Source of the DNA: Stomorhina lunata
Taxonomy: Eukaryota; Arthropoda; Insecta; Diptera; Rhiniidae
Direction: 5' to 3'
DNA length: 64,000 nucleotides
Assembly (NCBI GenBank): GCA_933228675.1
Contig: OW121743.1
Span: forward strand, 58,110,406 to 58,174,405
Shown here: piece by piece, positions 54,260 to 64,000 of the stretch
Layout: the number at the start of each line of letters is the position of its first letter
Position numbering within the stretch: position 1 is the stretch's first letter
Notes under the pieces: model-generated
What the model was told of the DNA's origin: nothing
Seen by the model: the letters and a program-made list of their open reading frames with translations, nothing else
Database searches by the model: none
Position numbers and translations under genes: made by a program

Positions 54260-56385
54260 TTTTCTATAGAAAACTTTTCGCGTTTATAATTTTTTTATAG
54301 ACAATTTTTCGTTAAATTTTTTCTTCAGAATATTTTTCGTTAAATTTTTTTTATAGAAAATTTTTCGTTAAATTTTTTCATTAGGAAATTTTTCGTGAAA
54401 TTTTTTCTATAGAAAATTTGTCGTGAAATTTTTTCTATAGAAAATTTGTCGTGAAATTTTTTCTATAGAAAATTTTTTGTGAAATTTTTTCTATAGGAAA
54501 TTTTTCGTGAAATTTTTTCTGTAGAAAATTTTTCGTGAAATTTTTTCTATAGGAAATTTTTCGTGAAAATTTTTCTATAGAAAATTTTTCTATAAAAAAT
54601 TTTCGATATAAAAATTTTTCTATAGAAAAATTTTCGTTATAAAAATTTTTCTATAGAAAAATTTTCGTTATAAAAATTTTTCTATAGAAAATTTTTCGTT
54701 ATAAAAATTTTTCTATAGAAAATTTTTCGTTATAAAAATTTTTCTGTAGAAAACTTTTTGTTATACAAATTTTTCTATAGAAAATTTTTCGTTAAACAAA
54801 TTTTTCTGTAGAAAATTTTTCGTTATAAAAATTTTTCTATAGAAAATTTTTTGTTATACAAATTTTTCTATAGAAAATTTTTTGTTATAAAAATTTTTCT
54901 ATAGAAAATTTTTCGTTATAAAAATTTTTCTATAGAAAATTTTTCGTTATAAAAATTTTTCTATAGAAAATTTTTTGTTATACAAATTTTTCTATAGAAA
55001 ATTTTTCGTTATAAAAATTTTTCTATAGAAAATTTTTCGTTATAAAAATTTTTCTATAGAAAATTTTTCGTTATAAAAATTTTTCTGTAGAAAATTTTTC
55101 GTTATAAAAATTTTTCTATAGAAAATTTTTCGTTATAAAAATTTTTCTATAGAAAATTTTTAGTTATAAAAATTTTTCTATAGAAAATTTTTCGTTATAA
55201 AAATTTTTCTATAGAAAATTTTTCGTTATAAAAATTTTTCTATAGAAAATTTTTCGTTATAAAAATTTTTCTATAGAAAATTTTTTGTTATAAAAATTTT
55301 TCTATAGAAAATTTTCGTTACACAAATTTTTCTATAGAAAATTTTTCGTTATAAAAATTTTCCTATAGAAAATTTTTCGTTATAAAAATTTTTCTATAGA
55401 AAATTTTTCGTTATAAAAATTTTTCTATAGAAAATTTTTCGTTATAAAAATTTTTCTGTAGAAAATTTTTCGTTATAAAAATTTTTCTGTAGAAAATTTT
55501 TCGTTATAAAAATTTTTCTATAGAAAATTTTTCGTTATAAAAATTTTTCTAAAGAAAATTTTTCGTTATAAAAATTTTTCTATAGAAAATTTTTCGTTAT
55601 AAAAATTTTTCTATAGAAAATTTTTCGTTATAAAAATTTTTCTATAGAAAATTTTTCGTTATAAAAATTTTTCTATAGAAAATTTTTCGTTATAAAAATT
55701 TTTCTATAGAAAATTTTTCGTTATAAAAATTTTTCTATAGAAAATTTTTCGTTATAAAAATTTTTCTATAGAAAATTTTTCGTTATAAAAATTTTTCTAT
55801 AGAAAATTTTTCGTTATAAAAATTATTCTATAGAAAATTTTTTGTTATAAAAATTTTTCTATAGAAAATTTTTCGTTATAAAAATTTTTCTATAGAAAAT
55901 TTTTCGTTATAAAAATTTTTCTGTAGAAAATTTTTCGTTGTAAAAATTTTTCTATAGAAAATTTTTCGTTATAAAAATTTTTCTATAGAAAATTTTTCGT
56001 TATAAAAATTTTTCTATAGACAATTTTTCGTTATAAAAATTTTTCTATAGAAAATTTTTCGTTATAAAAATTTTTCTATAGAAAATTTTTCGTTATAAAA
56101 ATTTTTCTATAGAAAATTTTTCGTTATAAAAATTTTTCTATAGAAAATTTTTCGTTATAAAAATTTTTCTATAGAAAATTTTTCGTTATAAAAATTTTTC
56201 TGTAGAAAATTTTTCGTTATAAGAATTTTTCTATAGAAAATTTTTTGTTATAAAAATTTTTCTGTAGAAAATTTTTCGTTATAAAAATTTTTCTATAGAA
56301 AATTTTTCGTTATAAAAATTTTTCTATAGAAAATTTTTCGTTATAAAAATTTTTCTATAGAAAATTTTTTCTATATGAAAGAAAA
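54260..56385 (+). repeat. 31-bp minisatellite (family A), right half in forward orientation
   Basis: After an irregular start (54260-54600), monomers combine TTTTTCGTTATAAAAATTTT and TCTATAGAAAA (31 bp) and are highly homogeneous to 56385, about 58 copies. Each contains the perfect palindrome TTTTCTATAGAAAA. Because 31 is not a multiple of 3, no long frames arise. The array ends abruptly at about 56370. Confidence 0.97.
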
Positions 56386-57307
56386 CATATTAAATAGTTA
56401 CATTTATCGAGGAGTCATTGTAAACTTTTTAAAATAATGGTCCGAGTTCTAACATTATTTATATATATACATACATATGTACAAATTCAAGTCTATATAC
56501 AATAAATACAGAGTCAAAAGTTAAGTATGTCTACTTTATTGTTTCCATCATGTCCATCTATCATTCAGTTTAAGTTTAATTTATTCAAGTCTCTAAGTCT
56601 GTCTGTCAGTCTACCTGTCCGTCGACGCTCATTCTGTCCATCATTCGTCCGTCAGTCATTAATTTTCTTAGTCACTTGATATTGCGAACCGAATAACAAC
56701 AAAGTCTGCAAAATAATTAAGTTTCGAGTATCAACAAGAATTCAAATGAAACGGTATTGAAATAAGGGGGAAATTTTAGTTTGTGGTACTAATTTAAGGG
56801 CGCAAGTTTATTTTAAAAGAATTTTTGGCGGTTAAGTCATTAACATGAGGTGGATGACTGAGTAAATACAATGAGTATAAAATAATTAAGTTTAAACTAT
56901 CAACAAGAATTTAAATGAAAGGATATTAAAATTAGAGGGATATTTTAGTTTTTGGTACTAATTTAAGGGCGCTAATTTATTTGAAAAGAATTTTCGAGTG
57001 TCAAGTCATTAATATGAGGTGGATGACTCAGTAATAACAATGCCTGCAATATAATGAAGTTTATAAATGAAAGGAACGGTATTGAAATAAGGAGGAATAA
57101 GGAGGAAGTTTCTGGTACTAATTAAAGGGCTCGAAGTTATTGAACAAAAACTTAAGGGGATTTTTTCGTATATAAGGCGGATGACTCACTAACTTTCAGA
57201 GCTTAAAAAGTCCCTTGTCTGAGCCGATATATGTATATTTGATATAGATATCCCGGGTCATGTTAAACTAACCTAAATATAATATTCGTCTATCAAATCA
57301 TGGATAT
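56386..57307. repeat. Spacer with ~170-bp tandem repeat, three units
   Basis: From about 56690 to 57200, units share CTGCAAAATAATTAAGTTT-like starts (near 56706, 56873, 57044), TTTTGGTACTAATTTAAGGG, and TAAGTCATTAACATGAGGTG plus GATGACTCA. Spacing is about 167-171 bp, with a shortened third unit. A GTCTGTCTGTCAGTC/CCGTCC tract at 56595-56655 resembles the GTCY tracts of R1/R2. No gene was seen. Confidence 0.78.
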
Positions 57308-57673
57308 ATGGCGGATGACTCGTACGAGTATCAAGGGCAAACCTTAGACCATCGATGTTTTTCTAAGAGCAGCAAAAAGTACATTTTATATTATAATAAA
57401 TTTGTACTTCACTGTCGAGGAAAACCTGCAAGCATGTGTGGATCTGTATCTAGTTGTAGTGAAAAAATAAAATTGTTTTTGGGTGCGTTGACCATGTACT
57501 ACAACTTATTGACACCTGTTGGTTATTATAGAAAAATGTGGACTGACGTAAACAACGTTCGGACGCCAGAAAACATACAAACATTAGCACATTATCAACA
57601 CACGAAGCAACCGAGTACACACCCATTACAAGTCCAAATATTCTTGTCATTTCAAATTAGTAGCAAATGTTGA
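57308..57673 (+). CDS. Unrecognised 121-codon open frame, doubtful
   Basis: I recognise no domain. The frame starts at ATGGCGGATGACTC, which is itself a variant of the GGTGGATGACTCA word of the tandem repeat to its left, so the start is probably accidental. Cysteine- and tyrosine-containing sequence such as VSSCSEKIKLFLGALTMYYN is not low complexity, and the local base composition is less AT-biased than the flanks. That is why it is listed. No upstream or downstream gene context exists. Most likely non-coding or a decayed element. Confidence 0.15.
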   Translation: MADDSYEYQGQTLDHRCFSKSSKKYILYYNKFVLHCRGKPASMCGSVSSCSEKIKLFLGALTMYYNLLTPVGYYRKMWTDVNNVRTPENIQTLAHYQHTKQPSTHPLQVQIFLSFQISSKC

Positions 57674-57940
57674 AGTTCTTAAAGGAAAACTAAAATTTAG
57701 GGGAATTAAATGATAAGAACAAGTATCAACAACAAATACAAATTTTATGTATTTATTAAGTTTAAATAAATTTATTTTTAAATTAAAACAACAAATATTG
57801 ATTTGGGCCAACACGAGGCATAAGTGCCCCATACCTCGTGGCTAAAATTTATTTTGGGGGCTTAAGATAACGCGTGTAGGCACTTAAATGGACATTGTTT
57901 TTAAAGACAAAAATTTATTTAAAATTTTAATTTAATGACA
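57674..57940. other. Interval, nothing recognised
   Basis: No motif was seen. Confidence 0.3.
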
Positions 57941-60460
57941 AGATGAATTTTTGTAACGAAAAATTTTCTAAAGAAACATTTTTATAACTAAAAATTAGAA
58001 GAAATAAATTTAAAAGGAATTTTTCATAAAAATAATTTTGAATCGTATCATTTTATATAGAAAATTTTTATAACGAAAACTTTTCTGTAGAAAATTTTTC
58101 ACTAAAAAAATTTTTCCATACAAAATTTTTCGTTATAAAAATTTTTCTATAGGAAATTTTTCGTTATAAACATAAACAAATTTATACAAAAATTAAAAAT
58201 AAAAATTTTTCTATAAAAAAATTTTAGTTACAAAAATTTTTTGTTAAAAAAAAACTTTATAGAATATTTTTCGTTAAAAAATATTTTTATAGAAAATTTT
58301 TCAATAGAAAATTTTCCTTCCAAAAAATTTTTCAATAAAAATACTTTTCTATAGAAAATTTCGATAAAAAGAAATAGAATAGAAAATTGTTTTCTATAGA
58401 AAATTTTTCGTTAAATAAATTTTTCTATAGAAAATTTTTCGTTAAAAAAATTTTCTATAGAAAAAAATTAAAAAAAAATTTTCTATAGAAAATTTTTCGT
58501 TAAAAAAATTTTTCGTTAAAAAAATTTTTCTATAGGAAATTTTTCGTTAAAAAATTTTTTTCTATAGAAAATTTTTCGTTAAAAAAATTTTTCTATAGAA
58601 AATGTTTCCATAAAATTTTTTTTATAGAAAATTTTTCGTTAAAAAAATTTTTTTCTAGAAAATTTTTCGTTAAAAAATTTTTTTTCTAGAAAATTTTTCG
58701 TTGAAAAATTTTTTATAGAAAATTTTTCGTTAACAATTTTTTTTATAGAAATTTTTCGTTAAAAAATTTTTCTATAGACAATTTTCTGTTAAAAAATGTT
58801 TCTATAAACAATATAAATCCTTTTCTATAGAAAATTTCGATAAAAAGAAATAGAATAGAAAATGGTTTGTTAAAAAATTTTTCTATAGAAAATTTTTCGT
58901 AAAAAAATTTTCTATAGAAAATTTTGCGTTAAAAAAAATTTCTATAGAAAAAAATTAAAAAAAAATTTTCTATAGAAAATTTTTCGTTAAAAAAATTTTT
59001 CTATATAAAATTTTTCGTTAAAAAAATTTTTCTATAGAAAATTTTTCGTTAAAAAATTTTTCTATAGAAAATTTTTCCATAACATTTTTTTTTTATAGAA
59101 AATTTTTCCATAACATTTTTTTTTTATAGAAAATTTTTCGTTAAAAATTTTTTTTTCTAGAAAATTTTTCGTTGAAAAATTTTTTTATAGAAAATTTTTC
59201 GTTAAAAAATTTTTTTTATAGAAAATTTTCGTTAAAAAATTTTTCTATAGAAAATTTTTCGTTAAAAAATTTTTTCTATAGAAAATTTTTCGTTAAAAAG
59301 ATTTTTCTATAGAAAATTTTTCGTTAAAAAGATTTTTCTATAGAAAATTTTTCGTTAAAAAAATTTTTCTATAGAAAATTTTTCGTTAAAAAAATTTTCT
59401 ATAGAAAATTTTTCGTTAAAAAAATTTTTCGTTAATAAAATTTTTCTATAGAAAATTTTTCGTTAAAAGAAATTTTCTATAGAAAATTTTTCATTAAAAA
59501 AATTTGTCTATAGAAACTTTTCGTTAAAATAATTTTTCTATAGAAAATTGTTCGTTAAAAAACTTTTTCTATAGAAAATTTTTCGTTAAAAAAATTTTCT
59601 ATAGAAAATTTTTCGTTAAAAAATTTTCTATAGAAAATTTTTCGTTAAAAAATTTTCTATAGAAAATTTTTCGTTAAAAAAATTTTCTATAGAAAAGTTT
59701 TCGTTAAAAAAATTTTCTATAGAAAATTTTTCGTTAAAAAAATTTTCTATAGAAAATTTTTCGTTAAAAAAATTTTCTATAGAAAATTTTTCGTTAAAAA
59801 AAATTTTCTATAGAAAATTTTTCGTTAAAAAAAATTTCTATAGAAAATTTTTTTAACGAAAAACAATTTTTCTATAGAAAAAAATTCGTTAAAAAAATTT
59901 TTCGTTAAAAAAATTTTTCTATAGAAAATTTTTCGTTAAAAAAATTTTCTATAGAAAATTTTTCGTTAAAAAAATTTTTTTATAGAAAATTTTTCGTTAA
60001 AAAAATTTTTCTATAGAAAATTTTTCGTTAAAAAAATTTTTCTATAGAAAATTTTTCGTTAGAAAAATTTTTCTATAGAAAATTTTTCGTTAAAAAAATG
60101 TTTCTATAGAAAATTTTTCGTTAAAAAAATTTTTCTATAGAAAATTTTTCGTTAAAAAAATTTTTCTATAGAAAATTTTTCGTTAAAAAAATTTTTCTAT
60201 AGAAAATTTTTCGTTAAAAAACTTTTTCTATAGAAAATTTTTTTATGTAAAAAAAAAATTTTCTGGAAATAACAGTTTTTCTACCGAAAACATTTAGTAT
60301 AAAAATTTTCGTATAAAAAATGTTTCGTTATAAATTTTTTCAATAAAAATTTTTATAAAATTTTGGATTATAAAAATTATCTATATAAAATATTTCATTA
60401 TAAAAAATTTTCAAAAGAAAATTTTTCGTTATAAAAATTTTTCGTTAAAAAAAAAATGAA
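57941..60460 (+). repeat. 30-31-bp minisatellite (family A), GTTAAAAAAA subtype
   Basis: Monomers combine TTTTTCGTTAAAAAAATTTT and TCTATAGAAAA (30-31 bp). Edges (57941-58260 and 60240-60460) are irregular. Two inner segments near 58390-58500 and 58850-58980 share the private run AAAAAGAAATAGAATAGAAA followed by the same monomer variants, a duplication about 470 bp apart. Orientation matches 54260-56385. Confidence 0.95.
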
Positions 60461-61049
60461 ATTTTTTTTTTTATATTTAAGCACTTCCTTTGCATCGTTA
60501 CCATATTTCCTAAAATCTATCCATAAATTACGGTTAAGTCTATTAAATAAATAAGTTGGAATAAATGCTTGAATGAGTGTTTATGCTTGAAAAATATATT
60601 AAAAAAATTAATATAAAAAATTATAAAAAAAAAAATACAAAACGTGAATGACTCTTAAGATATTTATTCATAAAAATAGATTTTTTCTTGGTTTTGTTGA
60701 TTTCAATTTGAAATTAATATTCTAAGCAAATACATAATTTGAATTTAGCGTTTGCAATTATAAACTTATTTTTACATATTTTTAAAAATATCTTGGGTAC
60801 TCAAAAAAGTTCTCTTATAATTGGTTGGTTTGTGTCTTTAAATGGTAATATCTTTGTTAATATTAATTGCAGCTGGCAAGACTATAGCTTGTTTAAAAGG
60901 TAATACTTCAATCTTCTTGTCCTTAAAAAATTAATAAAATCGCATTATTTTGCAAAAAGTTATCCACATTTAAAAATTGGTAAGAATTCGGAATTTTACC
61001 GACATATTTTGTTTTTCTACTATAAATAAAGTAAGTATGTATCTCATGC
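60461..61049. other. AT-rich stretch, nothing recognised
   Basis: No gene or known element was seen. Confidence 0.4.
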
Positions 61050-61255
61050 TTAAGAAATGCTGGCGAAGTTTACCGAGACGATGATACAACTTCTGTTATA
61101 AGATCGAGGTAGTCTTAAAGTCATTAGAAGGATCATTTTATGGTTAAAAATACCCCTCGTTATGGTCGTCCAATTACGGAAAAAATCTATGAAATCGTAT
61201 CAGAAATTCTGCAAGATGAGCATACGAGCCTTTTTGAATACCTAATATAATTTAT
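61050..61255 (+). pseudogene. Mariner transposase N-terminal fragment (classical mariner type)
   Basis: The reading gives AGEVYRDDDTTSV, then after gaps and a stop HFMVKNTPRYGRPITEK and IYEIVSEILQDEHTS. This is the linker/second helix-turn-helix region around the GRP(I/S)TEK motif of SETMAR-like and irritans-type mariners. No catalytic core follows. It is a short relic in the spacer between two minisatellite blocks. Confidence 0.7.
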
Positions 61256-61430
61256 GTTAATTTACAATTCAACGTTGGTATAACCATAAATTGTATTGAC
61301 TTGAGTTGTCGTCAGTTTTTTTATAAAACATGCGATAGTAGAGGGGCCAACCAACCTAAAATTGATTCCTTTGAAAACCAATAAAAATTGTTTTCAAAAG
61401 ATTAATACGACATAAATTTACCTATTAAAA
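61256..61430. other. Short interval before the last array
   Basis: Nothing was recognised. Confidence 0.3.
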
Positions 61431-63155
61431 TTTTTGTTATAAAATTTTTCTATAGAAAATTTTCCTTACAAAATTATTCTATAGAAAATATTCGATATAA
61501 AATTTTTCGATATAAAATTTTTCTATACAAAATTTTCGATATAAAATTTTGCTACAGAAAATTTTCGTTATAAAATTTTTCTATAGAAATTTTCGATATA
61601 CAATTTTTTATAGAAAATTTTCGATATAAAATTTTTCTAAAGAAAATTTTAGTTATAAAATTTTTTTTATAGAAAATTTTCGTTATAAAATTTTTCTATA
61701 AAAAATTTTCGACAAAAAATTTTTCTATAGAAAATTTTCGTTTTAAAATTTTTCTATAGAAAATTTTTGTTATAAATTTTTTTAAAGAAAATTTTACGTT
61801 ATAAAATTAAAAAATAGAAAATTTTCGTTTTAAAATTTTTCTGTACAAAATTTTCGATATAAAATTTTTCTATACAAAATTTTCGTAATAAAATTTTTCG
61901 ATAGAAAATTTTTGATATAAAATTTTGCTATAGAAAATTTCCGATATAAAATTTTCTATAGAAAATTTTTATTATAAAATTTTTCTATGGAAAATTTTTA
62001 TTATAAAAGTTTTCTATAGAAAATTTTCGATATTAAATTTTTCTATAGAAAATTTTCGGTATAAAATTTTCCATACAAAATTTTTCTATAGACAATTTTT
62101 GATATAAAATTTTTCTATAGAAAATTTTTATTATAAAATTTTTCTATAGAAAATTTTTATTATAAAATTTTTCTGTAGAATATTTTTATTATAAAATTTT
62201 TTTATAGAAAATTTTTGTTATAAAATTTTTCTATAGAAAATTTTCGTTTTAAAATTTTTCTATAAAAAATTTCGTTATGAATTTTTTTATAGAAATTTTT
62301 CGTTATAAATTTTTTTTACAGAAAATTTTCGTTATAAAATTTTTCTATAAAAAATTTTCGACAAAAAATTTTGCTATAGAAAATTTTCGTTTTATAATTT
62401 TTCTATAGAAAATTTTTGTTATAAAATTTTTCTATAGAAAATTTTTTGATACAAAATTTTTCTATAGAAAATTTTCGATATAAAATTTTTCTATAGAGAA
62501 TTTCCGATATAAAAGTTTTCTAAAGAAAATTTTCGATATAAAATTTTTCTGTAGAAAATTTTCGATATAAAATTTTTCTATAGAAAATTTTAATCATAAA
62601 ATTTTTCTGTAGAAAATTTTTATTATAAAATTTTTCTATAGAAAATTTTTGTTATAATATTTTTCTATAGAAAATTTTTGTTTTAAAATTTTTCTATAAA
62701 AAATTTCGTTATGAATTTTTTTATAGAAAATTTTCGTTATAAAATTTTTCTATAAAAAATTTTCGATAAAAAATTTTTCTATAGAAAATTTTCGTTTTAT
62801 AATTTTTCTATAGAAAATTTTTGTTATAAAAATTTTCTATAGAAAATTTTTTGATACAAAATTTTTCTATATAAAATTTTCGATATAAAATTTTTCTATA
62901 GAAAATTTTCCATATAAAATTTTTCTATAAAAAATTTTTGATATAAAATTTTTCTATAGAAAATTTTCTTTATAAGATTTTTAATAGAAAATTTATAATA
63001 AAAATTTTATAACGAAAATTTTTTATAAAAAATTTCTCAAAAAAAATTATCAAAAATTTTTTTATAAAAAATTTTATAACGAAAATTTTCTTTAAACATT
63101 TTTTTAACGAAAATTTTCTGTTGAAAAATTTTTGTAACGAAAATTTTCTATAAAT
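61431..63155 (+). repeat. 29-bp minisatellite (family A), GATATAAAA subtype
   Basis: Monomers combine TTTTCGATATAAAATTTTT or TTTTCGTTATAAAATTTTT with CTATAGAAAA (about 29 bp). They are less homogeneous than the 54-56 kb block. A ~360-bp segment containing TATAAAAAATTTCGTTATGA recurs (about 62260 and 62690), indicating segmental duplication. The last 150 bp (from about 62990) switch to reverse orientation (AACGAAAATTTTCT). Confidence 0.93.
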
Positions 63156-64000
63156 TTTCTATTTTGCCTAAAATATCAAAAAAAAAACACCCCCATTGGT
63201 AAAACCCTTTAAAAACTTTACAAAATTTTCCTCTGCTTATCTGTCTTAAATAATTTGACCGGCACTAATAAAATTATTTAATTCATTTTGGGTCCAATAT
63301 GCACGAGTGTTTCAAATTGTTAGCGGCACTTTTTGGCGTTGGCAACAACAAAAACCTAATACAAATCTACAAATGATATGAATGTGTTTGTTATACTTCA
63401 TACAACAAATTAAATCGGTCTAGATCAGTTTGAGTTCCATATCGAAATACTTGTTGTACTGTTACCCCAGAATTGAATGACACCACAGCATTCAGCGACT
63501 GCGACAACAGCGACAACAACATCAAGCGAAACTGATACGATTTAATAATCTCTGTCTTTTTTTACATTTTTTATTTTTTGTTTTTATTAGTGTAAGAAAA
63601 AATAAAAAGTATTACATATATAGTCAAACATGGGTACACATGAAGTCGAGATATATACAAAGATAGCAATGCATTCAAAACAAACAAGAGATACTTGTAT
63701 ATATTATGAGTCCATGTTGATATATAACAGAATACATGCGACTGTATAAGTGCAACACATTAGGCTAATTCGTCTAAATGAAAGTTACTAAAAAACTGGA
63801 ATATAGGTTGCCCGATCCAAACTGTGATATTTTCACAAATTTCAATTTAGTGATCAATTAGTCTTGAAATTGATCGACTACGTGTTCGAATTGAACACCA
63901 TGTTTTCAAATCAAGCACTACGTGTTCAAATTGATCATTACGTGCTCAAATGTACAACAACATCTGATTCAAAAATTTTCAATATCACTTATTTGCTTCG
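63156..64000. other. Interval with a short tandem motif, no gene recognised
   Basis: About 63877-63955 holds four copies of a TACGTGTTCAAATTGATCA-like word at 20-28-bp spacing. Otherwise there is ordinary AT-rich sequence with TATATA words; no coding region was recognised. Confidence 0.45.

Overview
The window looks like non-coding, transposon- and satellite-rich DNA from a higher fly (Diptera, probably a calyptrate such as a blow fly, flesh fly or muscid). This is inferred from the very high AT content, the density of Tc1/mariner, jockey/I-like, RTE-like and hAT remnants, tRNA-derived SINEs, and dispersed elements carrying GTCY-type proto-microsatellites like the mini-me/DINE-1 elements of flies. 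I found no convincing host protein-coding gene and no ordinary tRNA or rRNA gene. Almost every long open frame is either part of a transposon or an accident of a tandem repeat.

Layout. 1-0.6 kb: 3' end of a jockey-type retrotransposon. 2.6-6.4 kb: a 29-30 bp AT-rich minisatellite. 7.2-14 kb: nested elements: dispersed element R1, a 'TR element' with ~131-bp internal repeats (two copies, opposite orientation), an RT fragment and a Tc1/mariner relic. 14.7-16.2 kb: I-like retrotransposon tail with RNase H. 16.7-26.9 kb: two SINEs, three R1 copies, two relics of one mariner family (one hosting an RTE-like fragment), a mariner/LINE endonuclease mosaic, and a MITE with ~100-bp terminal inverted repeats. 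27.4-30.5 kb: a second, 31-bp minisatellite split by a 281-bp foldback element whose loop holds an apparently complete hammerhead ribozyme. 32-35.4 kb: ~330-bp tandem repeats hit by a mariner. 35.4-37.4 kb: a 12-bp minisatellite. 38.1-39.1 kb: a foldback element. 39.9-41.2 kb: a mariner with an intact 367-codon transposase. 41.5-44.3 kb: R1 interrupted by a hAT (8-bp target duplication), itself interrupted by a third inverted-repeat element. 45.9-47.7 kb: jockey and RTE fragments and a ~150-bp tandem repeat. 48-49.8 kb: R2, a relative of R1 in architecture. 49.8-51.1 kb: a third mariner of the same family, frameshifted. 52.5-63.2 kb: three large blocks of the 29-31 bp minisatellite, with an orientation switch near 54.25 kb.

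How the parts work together. There is no pathway here; the content is a stratigraphy of insertions. The order of events can be read directly: mariner into the ~330-bp repeat, hAT into R1, an inverted-repeat element into the hAT, TR elements into R1 and into a Tc1/mariner, and the ribozyme-bearing foldback next to or inside the 31-bp satellite. The three young mariners share TA targets and nearly identical sequence. One has a full-length frame, one a 126-bp internal deletion and one a 1-bp insertion. The most interesting object is the hammerhead motif at 28688-28733, which has all core nucleotides and compensating stems of the minimal type I hammerheads known from Penelope-like retroelements and lies in the loop of an 83-bp-arm hairpin.
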